DNA of 64,000 nt from Methylicorpusculum sp. Lineage in GTDB: Bacteria > Pseudomonadota > Gammaproteobacteria > Methylococcales > Methylomonadaceae. Position 1 is the first letter of the stretch, and the number at the start of each line of letters is the position of its first letter. Positions 20,747 through 32,199 of the stretch are shown in pieces. Both the position numbers and the translations under genes were made by a program. Location: the NCBI RefSeq assembly GCF_030651835.1, contig NZ_JAUSBX010000125.1, positions 46,732 to 110,731 on the forward strand, written 5' to 3'. The notes beneath the pieces were generated by a model. The model searched no databases. It had not been told where the DNA came from and saw only the letters and a list, made by a program, of their open reading frames with translations.

Positions 20747-21532
20747 ATGAAATTAAAATCTACTTCATCATTATTGATAGGCGGCGCCCTTTTCTTGATG
20801 TCTTTTCAAGTGCTGTCAGAGCCTTCTCAACAAGTCTCTTTACTTGAAGAGTTTCATGCTTTAGCGCCTGGTGCCATAGCTGATTTGGGTTTCGAATTGC
20901 CTATAAATGATGATGGCGTGGAAGGATCTGCTGTCAAGGTCACAGTCGGCCTTCTTCCAAAGGATCAAATATCGTTTAAATACAGATTGTTGACTAACGA
21001 GGATGTTTCAGTTCCTGACGAAATATTCAACGATTATGGTTATGTGACCTTAAGTGGTGGAGTTCAGGTGTTGGATTATGTGGGGAATTTCTTATCTGGA
21101 ACGCAATATTTTGATTTTACTGAGGGTTCTGAGGGTACCTCTGAATTTCCAAAATACACGAACGAGAAATCAGTTTCATGGGTGCTGCCGGATGATTTTA
21201 CTGAAGGCCTTTATGACTTGGGTTTAGGAATTGTTGATATAGTGGATGCTGATTTTAGTTCAGCCATTTTACTTTATGACGTCATGCTAAAACGCAATGG
21301 GGAGTCAATGTACTTTGATTTTGGAAATGACGATCATAAACAAAACGTCCATTTTCAAATGATAGGCGATGTCAGATTTATTCAAAACAACTTTGGTTTT
21401 GAAACGTCTTCTGGGTACGCTTCTCTGCTGATTACAACGACGCCTGATTTTGTTCCTGTTCCCGGTGCAATGCTTTTGATGGGAACAGGATTGTTAGGTT
21501 TGATAGCTTATGGTCGAAAAAAAGCAGCATAG
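20747..21532 (+). CDS. Secreted PEP-CTERM (VPxPA-type) sorting-domain protein
   Basis: A 261-residue protein with a Sec signal peptide (residues 1-24, cleavage near VLS-EP). A beta-rich acidic middle of unknown function follows. The C-terminal sorting signal has VPVPGAMLLMGTGLLGLIAY and a final GRKKAA: motif, hydrophobic helix, basic tail. Such proteins are processed by exosortase and linked to exopolysaccharide or the cell surface. No exosortase lies in this window. It stands alone between the MITE and infA. Confidence 0.85.
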   Translation: MKLKSTSSLLIGGALFLMSFQVLSEPSQQVSLLEEFHALAPGAIADLGFELPINDDGVEGSAVKVTVGLLPKDQISFKYRLLTNEDVSVPDEIFNDYGYVTLSGGVQVLDYVGNFLSGTQYFDFTEGSEGTSEFPKYTNEKSVSWVLPDDFTEGLYDLGLGIVDIVDADFSSAILLYDVMLKRNGESMYFDFGNDDHKQNVHFQMIGDVRFIQNNFGFETSSGYASLLITTTPDFVPVPGAMLLMGTGLLGLIAYGRKKAA

Positions 21533-21639
21533 GCATTCTGTAAGAATCACGAGCATCTCCGTTGATCAAGCATATGTAGCTATTAAAACCACTGAGGCTG
21601 TGGTATGATTCGCGGCTTTAAAATGCTTGGAAAAGGTAG

Positions 21640-21858
21640 ATGTCAAAAGAAGATCAAATTGAAATGGAAGGTAAGGTTGTAGAAACCCTTCCGAATACGA
21701 TGTTTAGAGTAGAGCTTGAAAACGGCCATATTGTAACGGCCCACATTTCCGGAAAAATGCGTAAGCATTACATCAGAATTTTAACAGGTGATAAGGTTAA
21801 AGTTGAAATGACGCCTTATGATTTGAGCAAAGGAAGAATAACATTCCGCATGCGCTGA
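21640..21858 (+). CDS. infA: Translation initiation factor IF-1
   Basis: A 72-residue OB-fold protein, near-identical in pattern to E. coli IF-1 (starts [20 protein letters not shown], ends RITFRMR). It binds the 30S A site during initiation. It converges on clpA with a hairpin between, the same clpA-infA-aat neighbourhood as in E. coli. Confidence 0.98.
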   Translation: MSKEDQIEMEGKVVETLPNTMFRVELENGHIVTAHISGKMRKHYIRILTGDKVKVEMTPYDLSKGRITFRMR

Positions 21859-21882
21859 TTCCCGTCTTTCATTCGACGGGAA
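21859..21882. terminator. Hairpin between infA and clpA
   Basis: TTCCCGTC (21859-21866) pairs with GACGGGAA (21875-21882), overlapping a second small GAAAGC/GCTTTC hairpin. It starts at the infA stop codon and separates two converging genes. No strong T-run on the plus strand. Confidence 0.55.
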
Positions 21883-21898
21883 AGCGCAGCTTTCTATC

Positions 21899-24169
21899 TT
21901 AACTTCTCTCTGATATAGCGAGTTCTTTGCTTTCTATTGAGAACGCAAGTTCATTGTTTTCCACAAAAATGCGGACGTGTCCGCCTTTCACCAGTTTGCC
22001 GAAGAGTAGATCATTTGCTAACGGCTTCTTGATTTTTTCTTGAATAAGTCTGGCCATGGGTCTTGCACCCATTTTGGGGTCGCATCCGTTTTCGGCAAGC
22101 CATAATCTGGCGTCTGTATCTAGCATCAGCGTGACATTTTTTTCAGTCAAGATCGCTTCAAGTTCAAAAATAAACTTGTCGACGACGTGACCTACGATAG
22201 AAATGTCCAGCGGTTTAAATTGAATGATGGCATCCAGCCGGTTTCTAAACTCTGGAGAGAACATTTTTTCTATCGCTTTCAAGCTGTCGGTCGCATGGTC
22301 TTGATGAGTAAAGCCTATCGATGCCCGGCTGCCTTCTGATGCGCCTGCATTCGTAGTCATCACCAGGATGATGTTGCGAAAATCAGCCCGGCGGCCGTTG
22401 TTGTCAGTCAGCGTGCCGTGATCCATCACCTGCAGTAACAGGTTGAATACATCGGGGTGTGCTTTCTCAAGCTCATCAAGCAATAATACGGCATGAGGAT
22501 GCTTGTTAACCTGTTCGGTCAATAAGCCGCCCTGATCGAAACCCACATAGCCGGGAGGCGCGCCAATCAATCTTGAAACGGTATGCCTTTCCATGTATTC
22601 GGACATATCAAAACGGATCAATTCAACACCAAGCACTTTTGCCAATTGGCGGGTGACTTCTGTTTTACCTACCCCTGTAGGTCCTGAAAACAGGAAAGAA
22701 CCGATCGTCTTTTGAGTGTCACGCAGTCCGGCGCGCGATAGTTTGATCGCAGACGCCAGCGCAGAGATGGCTTCATCCTGACCAAAAACCAGCATCTTGA
22801 GATTTTTTTCTAATGCTTCAAGTTTTTCAACATCACTGGAAGAGACAGACTTGGCGGGTACGCGCGCAATTTTCGAAACGATGTCCTCGATTTCAAGGGT
22901 ATCAATAATTTGTTTGCGCTCTGATGCCGGAAGTAATCGCTGTTTTGCACCTGCTTCGTCAATCACGTCAATGGCTTTGTCAGGCAGTTGGCGGTCAGTA
23001 ATGTAGCGGTCTGACAGTTCGGCCGCCAAGCGAAGGGCTTCGTGAGAATATTTGATATCGTGATGTTCTTCAAAACGTGATTTTAAGCCTTTCAAAATCA
23101 ACACAGTATCTTCAACGGTAGGTTCTACCACGTCAATTTTCTGGAAGCGGCGAGCCAAGGCGTGATCTTTTTCAAAGATGCCGCGATATTCTTTGTACGT
23201 TGTTGAGCCAATGCAGCGCAACTGACCCGATGCGAGCACCGGTTTAATGAGGTTGGAAGCATCCATGACGCCACCTGAAGCTGAGCCTGCTCCAATTATG
23301 GTATGTATTTCATCAATAAAAAGAATAGCTTCAGGCTGTTTTTTCAATTGATTGATCAGTCCTTTCAGACGTTTTTCAAAATCGCCTCGGTACTTGGTGC
23401 CCGCAACTAAAGCGCCCAGATCAAGTGAATAAATTGTGCAGCCGTTCAGGACCTCGGGGACTTGTTCTTCGACAATCCGTTTGGCAAGCCCTTCAGCTAT
23501 TGCTGTTTTGCCTACGCCCGCCTCACCGACCAGTAAGGGATTGTTTTTGCGTCTTCGGCACAGAACCTGAATGGTGCGCTCAACTTCAATTTCTCGCCCT
23601 ATCAAAGGGTCAATATTGCCGCGTCTGGCTTCTTCATTAAGATTAGTAGCGTATTTATCCAGCGGACTTTCTGACGATTCAGAAATGCTGCTGGGCATAT
23701 CGGACTCGCCATCGGCTTCATTTTCATTATCCGAGTCAAGTTTGGAAACGCCATGAGCAAGATAGTTGACGACATCCAGCCGGGAAATGTTATGTTTGTT
23801 CAGCAGATAAACCGCATGAGAGTCCTGTTCACTGAACAGGGCTACAAACAAATTGGCCCCCGTAACTTCTTTTTTGTCAGTCGCCTGAACATGAAAAACG
23901 GCCCGTTGCAGAACTCGCTGAAAACCCAGTGTCGGTTGAGTTTCTCGTTGAATGCCTTCAGGAATCAAAGAAATTGTTTCATCGATATACTGATTCAATT
24001 CTTTCTGAAGTTTAGGGATATCGCAGCCGCAAGCTTTTAAAACCGGCCTTGCTGTTGAATTGTCGAGCAATCCCAGCAGCAAATGTTCAACCGTTATGAA
24101 CTCATGACGTTTGTCATGGGCATTTTTAAATGCGTTATTAAGCGTGACCTCTAGCTCTTTACTTAACAT
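21899..24169 (-). CDS. clpA: ATP-dependent Clp protease ATP-binding subunit ClpA
   Basis: A 756-residue class I AAA+ unfoldase: N-terminal Clp repeat domain (1-150), first AAA+ module with Walker A GEAGVGKT, second with GPTGVGKT, and a ClpP-binding loop in the C-terminal module. It lacks the long coiled coil of ClpB. It unfolds substrates, including N-degron proteins delivered by ClpS, into ClpP. Starts 12 bases downstream of clpS on the same strand. Confidence 0.96.
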   Translation of the reverse strand: MLSKELEVTLNNAFKNAHDKRHEFITVEHLLLGLLDNSTARPVLKACGCDIPKLQKELNQYIDETISLIPEGIQRETQPTLGFQRVLQRAVFHVQATDKKEVTGANLFVALFSEQDSHAVYLLNKHNISRLDVVNYLAHGVSKLDSDNENEADGESDMPSSISESSESPLDKYATNLNEEARRGNIDPLIGREIEVERTIQVLCRRRKNNPLLVGEAGVGKTAIAEGLAKRIVEEQVPEVLNGCTIYSLDLGALVAGTKYRGDFEKRLKGLINQLKKQPEAILFIDEIHTIIGAGSASGGVMDASNLIKPVLASGQLRCIGSTTYKEYRGIFEKDHALARRFQKIDVVEPTVEDTVLILKGLKSRFEEHHDIKYSHEALRLAAELSDRYITDRQLPDKAIDVIDEAGAKQRLLPASERKQIIDTLEIEDIVSKIARVPAKSVSSSDVEKLEALEKNLKMLVFGQDEAISALASAIKLSRAGLRDTQKTIGSFLFSGPTGVGKTEVTRQLAKVLGVELIRFDMSEYMERHTVSRLIGAPPGYVGFDQGGLLTEQVNKHPHAVLLLDELEKAHPDVFNLLLQVMDHGTLTDNNGRRADFRNIILVMTTNAGASEGSRASIGFTHQDHATDSLKAIEKMFSPEFRNRLDAIIQFKPLDISIVGHVVDKFIFELEAILTEKNVTLMLDTDARLWLAENGCDPKMGARPMARLIQEKIKKPLANDLLFGKLVKGGHVRIFVENNELAFSIESKELAISERS

Positions 24170-24181
24170 AATTTCTCCGCC

Positions 24182-24505
24182 CTACGCTTTTTCCATTGAA
24201 CACATCAAAGGGTGCTGATGATCCCTCGAGTATTTATTGACCATGTGAACTTTTGTTTCTGCGACATCTTTGGAATAAGTCCCGCAGACGCCAACGCCCT
24301 GGATATGAACTTGAAGCATGACCTGGGTCGCCTTTTCAAGTGACATGTTGAAAAATTCCATCAAAATCTCTACGACAAAATCCATAGGGGTAAAATCATC
24401 ATTTAAGAGAATGACTTTATACAACGGGGGTTTTTTCAGTTGAGGCTTTGCCTCCTGAGTTGCCAACCCGACATCGCTATCTCGTGATGGAATTAAATCA
24501 GACAT
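24182..24505 (-). CDS. clpS: ATP-dependent Clp protease adaptor ClpS
   Basis: A 107-residue adaptor. The disordered N-terminus (about 1-25) is followed by the core [20 protein letters not shown], whose residues form the N-degron pocket. It hands proteins with N-terminal Leu, Phe, Tyr or Trp to ClpAP. It is the first gene of a clpS-clpA pair; aat and ate that create such N-termini lie 5 kb away. Confidence 0.96.
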   Translation of the reverse strand: MSDLIPSRDSDVGLATQEAKPQLKKPPLYKVILLNDDFTPMDFVVEILMEFFNMSLEKATQVMLQVHIQGVGVCGTYSKDVAETKVHMVNKYSRDHQHPLMCSMEKA

Positions 24506-24644
24506 ACATTTGAATACAGTCTAAAACAAAGTGAGTTCGACATAGAGTTTAACATAATGATTACAAGTGTAAATTTCAATCTTTAACCACATAACTTTAG
24601 TAAATGAAGTACAATGGCCGCCCCAAAATTCAGAGTATGAATGA

Positions 24645-25100
24645 ATGGTTTGGAAACCCCACGTTACTGTTGCCGCAATCGTAGAAGAAGACAATCGCTT
24701 TCTTCTCGTTGAGGAGGAAACCTCAAAAGGGCTGGCATTTAATCAACCGGCTGGCCATTTGGAAAAAGGCGAGGATTTAATCGCCGCTGTCAAACGTGAA
24801 GTCCATGAGGAAACCGGTTGGCTCTTTGAGCCGGAAAATCTGGTTGCAGTTCAATTGTGGAGCAGAAATTCTGATTATCCAACATTTTTGCGAGTGTGTT
24901 TTTCAGGTAAAGTTCATTCTTTTGATCCTTCTGCGACCTTAGATGACGGAATTGTTGCAACGCATTGGCTGACTAAAGCTGAGCTTGAGAAGTTGGGCCG
25001 TTTGCGCAGTCCCTTGGTGATGATTTGTATTGATGAGTACCTCCAAGGTCAAAAATTTCCCTTATCCATAACACAAAACTTTCTAGATCTGGATTTATGA
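24645..25100 (+). CDS. nudJ: NUDIX hydrolase, NudJ type
   Basis: A 151-residue NUDIX protein starting [20 protein letters not shown], a typical NudJ opening. The Nudix box is [20 protein letters not shown], carrying the catalytic REVHEE. E. coli NudJ hydrolyses nucleoside tri- and diphosphates and HMP-PP. Four-base overlap (ATGA) with mnmA, the conserved nudJ-mnmA order. Confidence 0.93.
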   Translation: MVWKPHVTVAAIVEEDNRFLLVEEETSKGLAFNQPAGHLEKGEDLIAAVKREVHEETGWLFEPENLVAVQLWSRNSDYPTFLRVCFSGKVHSFDPSATLDDGIVATHWLTKAELEKLGRLRSPLVMICIDEYLQGQKFPLSITQNFLDLDL

Positions 25101-26197
25101 GCAAGAAAATTATCGTCGGTATGTCAGGAGGGGTTGATTCTTCCGTGACTGCGCTCATCCTGCTCGAACAAGGCCATGATGTGACCGGCTTGTTCATGAA
25201 AAACTGGGAAGAGGACGATGGTACCGAATACTGCACGGCAATGGAAGATTTGGCTGACGCTCAGCAAGTCTGCGATAAACTGGGTATTCCTCTTAAAACT
25301 GTCAATTTCGCCAGTGAATATTGGGACGAAGTATTCGAGGTGTTTTTATCCGAGTTTGAAGCCGGACGCACGCCTAATCCCGATATTCTGTGTAATAAGC
25401 ATGTCAAGTTTAAAGCCTTTCTGGATTATGCGCTGGATGATTTGGGTGCCGATTATATTGCGACAGGCCATTATGCGAGGGTAAGGGAGGACAACGGCCA
25501 CTTCTCTCTGCTGAAAGGCCTGGATCCCAACAAAGAGCAGAGCTATTTTCTTTATACGTTGGGGCAGCCTCAACTGGCCCGGACGCTCTTTCCCATCGGC
25601 CATCTTCACAAGCCCGAGATTCGGACCATGGCTATAAAAGCCGGTTTCGATAACGCAAAAAAGAAAGACAGCACCGGTATTTGTTTTATTGGCGAACGTA
25701 AATTCAAGGAGTTTTTGCAGCGGTATTTGCCTACTCAGCCCGGTGATATGCGCACACCTGACGGTAAATTCATCGCCAAACACCAAGGTCTGATGTATTA
25801 CACGCTGGGCCAGCGTCAGGGTTTGGGGATTGGTGGTGTAAAAGATGCGCCGGACGAACCCTGGTATGTTCTGGAAAAAGATTTAACGAATAATGTTTTG
25901 ATTGTCGGTCAGGGTCATGACCATCCGTTAATGCTGCATAATACGCTGCTGGCAACAAAAATGGATTGGTGCAGCAATACCCCTTTGGTCGGATCATTAA
26001 AATGCCGGGCAAAAACCCGGTATCGTCAAGCCGACCAGGACTGCCTGGTAACACAGTTGAGTGATGACCGCTATCAGGTTCAATTTGATCAGCCTCAAAG
26101 AGCCATAACACCCGGACAGTCGGTGGTTTTTTATCAGGACGAAACGTGTTTGGGCGGCGGCATCATAGAATCGCGAGCCAACACGGATATAAAATAA
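25097..26197 (+). CDS. mnmA: tRNA-specific 2-thiouridylase MnmA
   Basis: A 366-residue enzyme installing the 2-thio group of U34 in Lys, Glu and Gln tRNAs. The PP-loop is [11 protein letters not shown] near the N-terminus; catalytic Cys lie in [12 protein letters not shown] and [13 protein letters not shown]. It is coupled to nudJ. In E. coli hflD follows; here purB comes next after 168 bases and hflD is absent. Confidence 0.96.
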   Translation: MSKKIIVGMSGGVDSSVTALILLEQGHDVTGLFMKNWEEDDGTEYCTAMEDLADAQQVCDKLGIPLKTVNFASEYWDEVFEVFLSEFEAGRTPNPDILCNKHVKFKAFLDYALDDLGADYIATGHYARVREDNGHFSLLKGLDPNKEQSYFLYTLGQPQLARTLFPIGHLHKPEIRTMAIKAGFDNAKKKDSTGICFIGERKFKEFLQRYLPTQPGDMRTPDGKFIAKHQGLMYYTLGQRQGLGIGGVKDAPDEPWYVLEKDLTNNVLIVGQGHDHPLMLHNTLLATKMDWCSNTPLVGSLKCRAKTRYRQADQDCLVTQLSDDRYQVQFDQPQRAITPGQSVVFYQDETCLGGGIIESRANTDIK

Positions 26198-26362
26198 GGG
26201 TAACTACTCGCCCGCCTCGAATTGAGGGTATAGATAATTGATTTAAAAGGATGTGTGAATTCGTCCGGGCAGCTTTAAATCATTGGCATACCGTTTGTCT
26301 TGAGTTTGTCGGCTGACTTATTCGGTGGCTCTGATACTTTTTAAAAACTTTTTTGGACCTAA

Positions 26363-27730
<1,368 letters not shown>

Positions 27731-27808
27731 GTTGTATCCCAATGAAACCTTGATTTCTCTGAAAATGGATGTTCAGAGAAACTGTCTTTCGCTTAGTCTC
27801 TAAGCGCA

Positions 27809-29038
27809 GTGCTTAACCTCATTTGGGTTGGTTTTTTTCTCTTTTCTTTTATTGCCGCGTTAATCCGGTTTTATATAGGTGGCGATGATACTGTTTTCGC
27901 TGCCATCATGGCCTCATTGTTCAGTCAGTCCAAAGCGGCATTCGAAATTGCGTTAGGGCTTACCGGTGTGCTTACCTTGTGGTTAGGCATCATGAAAATA
28001 GGAGAGCAGAGCGGCTTTATACAATTGATCACCCAGGGCCTGACGCCGTTGTTTCGAAAGCTGATGCCCGAAATTCCGGATAACCATCCGGCATTGGGTG
28101 CGATGATCATGAATCTCTCGGCTAATGCGTTGGGGCTTGATAATGCCGCAACGCCGTTGGGCATCAAAGCCATGCACGAATTGCAAACGTTGAACCCGAA
28201 TCCCGATACGGCGAGTAATGCGCAAATCATTTTTTTGGTGATCAATACCTCTGCCGTGACCTTGTTTCCAGTCACGATTTTTACCTACCGCGCACAACTG
28301 GGCGCGGCCAATCCCACCGATGTGTTCATCCCTATTTTGATTGCGACCTATTTTTCAACCTTGATAGGATTTTTAGCGGTTGCTGCTATTCAGAAAATTA
28401 ATGTATTCGATAAAGTCATTTTGGCTTATTTGGGAGGATTTACGGCGTTTGTGGGTTTGCTGTCAGCCTATTTTTTCCGGCTTGAGCAGGCGCAAATGCT
28501 GGCCCAATCCGCATTGCTGAGTAATGTGACGGTATTTTCCTTAATCATCGCGTTTATTGTTGGCGCGCTTTACCGGCGAGTCGATGTCTACAGCACTTTT
28601 ATTGAAGGAGCCAAAGAGGGCTTTCAAATTGCGGTAGGCATAATCCCTTATCTGGTGGCCATGCTGGTGGCGATAGGCGTATTTCGTGCCAGCGGGGCAT
28701 TGGAGTGGATAGCGGATGGCGTAAAATTTGTTGTGCGCTTATGGGCTTTGGATGATCGTTTTGTCGACGCGTTACCGACCGGTTTAATGAAGCCTTTCAG
28801 TGGCAGCGGCTCCCGTGCCATGATGATTGACACCATGCAAACGCTGGGCGCCGATTCATTTGCCGGTCGCTTGTCCTGTATCGTACAAGGCAGTACTGAA
28901 ACGACGTTTTATGTGTTGGCGGTTTATTTTGGCGCGGTCGGCATCAAACATATTCGTCATGCGGCGGCTTGTGGGATAATTGCCGACTTCGCAGGCTTGC
29001 TAGCCTCAATTTTTGTTGCTTATTGGTTTTTTGCATAA
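27809..29038 (+). CDS. Nucleoside-recognition (Gate) domain membrane protein, SpmA-SpmB fusion type
   Basis: A 409-residue protein with about ten membrane helices. The first half matches SpmA (MNLSANALGLDNAATPLGIK) and the second SpmB (GSGSRAMMIDTMQTLGADSF and VQGSTETTFYVLAVYFGAVG). In Bacillus the two halves are separate spore-maturation genes. In gammaproteobacteria the fused form occurs without sporulation and its substrate is unknown. Starts with GTG at 27809; its last base overlaps the mtaB start. Confidence 0.85.
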   Translation: MLNLIWVGFFLFSFIAALIRFYIGGDDTVFAAIMASLFSQSKAAFEIALGLTGVLTLWLGIMKIGEQSGFIQLITQGLTPLFRKLMPEIPDNHPALGAMIMNLSANALGLDNAATPLGIKAMHELQTLNPNPDTASNAQIIFLVINTSAVTLFPVTIFTYRAQLGAANPTDVFIPILIATYFSTLIGFLAVAAIQKINVFDKVILAYLGGFTAFVGLLSAYFFRLEQAQMLAQSALLSNVTVFSLIIAFIVGALYRRVDVYSTFIEGAKEGFQIAVGIIPYLVAMLVAIGVFRASGALEWIADGVKFVVRLWALDDRFVDALPTGLMKPFSGSGSRAMMIDTMQTLGADSFAGRLSCIVQGSTETTFYVLAVYFGAVGIKHIRHAAACGIIADFAGLLASIFVAYWFFA

Positions 29039-30327
29039 TGTTAGTTCATCTCAAAACACTCGGTTGCCGCTTGAACGAAGCCGAGTTGGAATCCTGGGCG
29101 CAAGGCTTTCAAAAGACGGGTCATCAAGTAACCCGACAAGCCGAAGCGGCCGATTTGATCGTCATCAATTCCTGTGCTGTAACCCAGGATGCGTCTCGTA
29201 AATCGCGCAATCTGATTCGTCGCATCCACCGTGAGAATCCCACCGCAAAACTGGTCGTTAGCGGCTGTTATGCCAGTTTGAACCGAGAAGAAGCGGAAGA
29301 ACTGATGGGCGTGGATCTGGTCATCGGCAACCAGGACAAAGATCAGCTGGTTGAAAAAACGCTGGCTGAGCTGAATATGGACAGTATGCCGGTGATGTCG
29401 GCCGAACCCGGAGAAATGTCGCTGTTTGCCCGCGGCAGGCAACGGGCGTTTATCAAAGTACAGGACGGTTGCCGGTATCGTTGCACGTTTTGTATCGTTA
29501 CCGTTGCCAGAGGCGAGGAGAGCAGCCGCCCGATTGCCGACGTGCTGGAAGAAATCAACAATCTGACGCGCCAAAATATTCAGGAGATTGTCTTGACCGG
29601 CGTTCATCTGGGTGGCTATGGCCACGATCGCGGTTCGGATTTGGTTGAGCTGATAAAGACGGTTTTGGCGGAAACTGACGTTCAGCGTCTGCGTTTAGGT
29701 TCATTGGAACCTTGGGAATTGTCTGAGGAGTTTTTCGAGCTGTTTAAAAATCCACGGGTCATGCCACATTTGCATCTACCCCTGCAAAGCGGCTCCGATA
29801 CGGTGCTTAGACGAATGGCCCGACGCTGTAAAACCGAGGAATTTGTCGCAATTGTAAAGCGTTTAAGAGATCAAGTGCCGGATTTTAATATTACCACTGA
29901 CATTATTGTAGGGTTTCCCGGAGAAACGGAGCAGGAGTGGGAGGAAAGCTTCAACTTTATCAAGCAAACCGGTTTTGGTCATATTCATATTTTTACCTAT
30001 TCAAAGCGCGAGGGTACCAAAGCCGCCACCTTGCCCAATCCAGTGCCGGCCGACATCAAAAAGCTGCGTAGTCAGCAATTGCATGGTCTAGCCAATGCAC
30101 TGAAGGCTGAGTTTTTTTCGGCCAATCTGGGTAAAACTGCACCGGTGCTCTGGGAAGGTTACAGTGAGGATTTGGGTGATGGCAGAAAAAGAGTGTTCGG
30201 CTATTCGCCCAATTACATGCGCGTAGCTTGTGAAGTGGGTACTGAACAGCTGCTTGAAAACTGCATTATTGATACCGTTTTGGATGAAACCAATGAAGAC
30301 TTTATAGCGGGAAGGCTTCTTATTTAG
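29038..30327 (+). CDS. mtaB: tRNA t6A37 methylthiotransferase MtaB
   Basis: A 429-residue radical-SAM enzyme. The N-terminal UPF0004 domain begins MLVHLKTLGCRLNEAELES. The radical-SAM site GCRYRCTFC has the CxxxCxxC spacing. It turns t6A37 into ms2t6A, so it acts on the product of the TsaB-dependent pathway encoded at 2.8 kb. Starts at the ATG overlapping the upstream stop (TAATG); a longer frame from 28969 lacks the family N-terminus. Its stop codon abuts a dispersed repeat. Confidence 0.93.
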   Translation: MLVHLKTLGCRLNEAELESWAQGFQKTGHQVTRQAEAADLIVINSCAVTQDASRKSRNLIRRIHRENPTAKLVVSGCYASLNREEAEELMGVDLVIGNQDKDQLVEKTLAELNMDSMPVMSAEPGEMSLFARGRQRAFIKVQDGCRYRCTFCIVTVARGEESSRPIADVLEEINNLTRQNIQEIVLTGVHLGGYGHDRGSDLVELIKTVLAETDVQRLRLGSLEPWELSEEFFELFKNPRVMPHLHLPLQSGSDTVLRRMARRCKTEEFVAIVKRLRDQVPDFNITTDIIVGFPGETEQEWEESFNFIKQTGFGHIHIFTYSKREGTKAATLPNPVPADIKKLRSQQLHGLANALKAEFFSANLGKTAPVLWEGYSEDLGDGRKRVFGYSPNYMRVACEVGTEQLLENCIIDTVLDETNEDFIAGRLLI

Positions 30328-30464
30328 TAACTCTCGCTAGCTTGGAATAGAGGGTGTCGGCAGCAGGGATGCTGCTGTCAATCCCCCATGGAAGGGTTTA
30401 CGGCGTTCCTCAAAAGGCTTTTCCCTGCCCAAAATGACGCCGAAAAGATCAAACTGAGAATTGC
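30326..30464. repeat. Dispersed inverted-repeat family, copy abutting mtaB stop
   Basis: Begins AGTAACTCTC inside the mtaB stop codon and ends AAACTGAGAATTGC, giving imperfect terminal inverted repeats. The interior holds GGCAGCAGGGATG, CCATGGAAGGGTTT and CCTGCCCAAAATGACGC, shared nearly word for word with the copy at 54304-54463. Confidence 0.7.
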
Positions 30465-30560
30465 GGGTATTCATGCATCCTTTGAAATCAAGCACCTACA
30501 TCCAGTAAAATGGGAGTTGTGAGCCGATACCTTTTTAAAGCCAAAGCCGGAAAATAGATC

Positions 30561-31106
30561 ATGAAAAAAGTTCTGAAAAAGCTGAGCGACTTAATTCTGG
30601 CATTCTGGATTTTGCTCTACGTTATCTTTGAGGAGCTGGTTTGGGATCTGGTTGCAAAGCCCATTTATCAATATCTTCGTGGCCTCAAACTGCTGTATGC
30701 GGTAGAAATCAAGGTAAAAAGCCTCGAGCCGCTGACGCTGCTGATTTTATTTTTAGTTTTGTTTTTTCTGGTTGAAGGTCTGGGTATTCTGGCTTTAAGT
30801 CTGATAGCACAAGGAAACCCCCTCGTAGGTATCGCCTTGTACATTGCCAAGCTGCCAATTGCTGCATTCACGTTTTGGTTATTTCGTGTTTCCAAAGAGA
30901 TATTAATGGCATTTGCCTGGTTTAAGTATAGCTATGAGCGACTTGATTACTTTATTGACGTCATCAAAGCCAGTCAATTTCACCAACGTATTGTTGCCAC
31001 GGTAAATCGCTTTAAAGTTTGGGTAAAAGCGCAGCTGGGCGGGATCAAGCAAAGGTTGGGTATTGCGGTTGAAACGCTGAAAAAATCGATGAGGGCTTTG
31101 CAATAA
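30561..31106 (+). CDS. Conserved-looking membrane protein of unknown function
   Basis: A 181-residue protein starting MKKVLKKLSDLILAFWILLY. The middle has two clear membrane helices (about 57-80 and 90-112), with an amphipathic or membrane-skirting N-terminal segment. The C-terminal third is basic and probably cytoplasmic. I do not recognise a family. It lies alone between the repeat and rpoH, with ordinary codon use. Confidence 0.6.
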   Translation: MKKVLKKLSDLILAFWILLYVIFEELVWDLVAKPIYQYLRGLKLLYAVEIKVKSLEPLTLLILFLVLFFLVEGLGILALSLIAQGNPLVGIALYIAKLPIAAFTFWLFRVSKEILMAFAWFKYSYERLDYFIDVIKASQFHQRIVATVNRFKVWVKAQLGGIKQRLGIAVETLKKSMRALQ

Positions 31107-31199
31107 CAAGCCCTATTTGCCGGATTAAAAGCCATGCGGGTGATTTTTTCGGTTCGCTATTCAACCTGTCAGGGAACTTTTTTTCTCAAAATGGGCCTA

Positions 31200-31229
31200 T
31201 TGCAATAAATTATTAGCACTCATTTATAT
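31200..31229 (+). promoter_or_regulatory. Putative sigma-70 promoter of rpoH overlapping CIRCE
   Basis: TTGCAA (31200-31205) and TTATAT (31224-31229), 18 bases apart, resemble -35 and -10 elements. The -10 falls inside the CIRCE spacer, so HrcA bound there would block the promoter directly. Confidence 0.5.
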
Positions 31230-31239
31230 CGAGTGCTAA
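31213..31239. promoter_or_regulatory. CIRCE element (HrcA operator) upstream of rpoH
   Basis: TTAGCACTC (31213-31221), nine bases, GAGTGCTAA (31231-31239): an exact match to the CIRCE consensus. It ends 31 bases before the rpoH ATG. HrcA represses chaperone operons from this site in many bacteria. Confidence 0.95.
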
Positions 31240-31270
31240 AATTCCTGCAAACCAAATTAGAGGGGAAATC

Positions 31271-32134
31271 ATGAGCAACGCATTAGCAATCACATTGCCA
31301 ACGAACTTATCCGTTGGGTCATTTGATTCTTATCTCAATGCTGTCAGTCAAATGCCGATATTGACGCCTGAATATGAGCGTGAATTGGCCTTGCGTTACA
31401 GAGATAACGGCGATCTTGAAGCCGCGCGTGAGCTCGTATTATACAATCTAAGATTCGTCGTCCATGTCGCCCGAGGCTATAGCGGCTATGGATTACCGTT
31501 GCCGGATATCATTCAGGAAGGCAATGTCGGTTTGATGAAAGCGGTCAAACGCTTTGATCCGGATGTGGGGGTCAGACTGGTCTCGTTTGCCGTGCACTGG
31601 ATCCGAGCGGAAATTCATGAATTCGTGATCAAAAATTGGCGCATCGTCAAAGTGGCGACCACCAAAGCGCAACGCAAGCTGTTTTTTAATCTGCGCAAAT
31701 CAAAAGAGCGTTTGGGTTGGCTTTCCAATGAAGAAGCCAAAGCAGTAGCTAAAGACTTGGGCGTTGATTTAAAGACCGTCTACGAAATGGAAAAGCGTTT
31801 GGATGGCAACGATGTCGCATTAGATATGCCGCATGACGATTCCAGCGACGAAAGCTATTCGGCGCCCATCAGTTACCTTGAACAACACAACGCAGATCCG
31901 TCAACTTTGCTGGAAAATGCCGAATGGCAGGATCATGAGGAAGATAAATTGTCTCAGGCCATGGCCGACCTTGACGAACGCAGTCTGGATATTGTTAACA
32001 GCCGCTGGTTATCTGAAGAAAAGGCGACCTTGCACGAACTGGCCGATCGCTATAACGTATCGGCAGAAAGAATCAGGCAGTTGGAAAAAAATGCAATGAA
32101 CAAACTCAAAGCTGCTTTTGTATTGGCGGCTTAA
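31271..32134 (+). CDS. rpoH: Heat-shock sigma factor RpoH (sigma-32)
   Basis: A 287-residue sigma factor. Region 2 includes [37 protein letters not shown]; an RpoH-box-like stretch is [15 protein letters not shown]; region 4 ends [18 protein letters not shown]. It directs transcription of chaperones and proteases (ClpA and FtsH genes lie in this window). Start supported by GAGGGG upstream. The CIRCE operator makes it likely that rpoH itself is under HrcA control, unlike E. coli. Confidence 0.97.
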   Translation: MSNALAITLPTNLSVGSFDSYLNAVSQMPILTPEYERELALRYRDNGDLEAARELVLYNLRFVVHVARGYSGYGLPLPDIIQEGNVGLMKAVKRFDPDVGVRLVSFAVHWIRAEIHEFVIKNWRIVKVATTKAQRKLFFNLRKSKERLGWLSNEEAKAVAKDLGVDLKTVYEMEKRLDGNDVALDMPHDDSSDESYSAPISYLEQHNADPSTLLENAEWQDHEEDKLSQAMADLDERSLDIVNSRWLSEEKATLHELADRYNVSAERIRQLEKNAMNKLKAAFVLAA

Positions 32135-32199
32135 TTCGGGTTAATCGCATCCCCAGATTAAAGCTCTGACTCGACAGTGCCGAGTCAGAGCGCTCTTTT

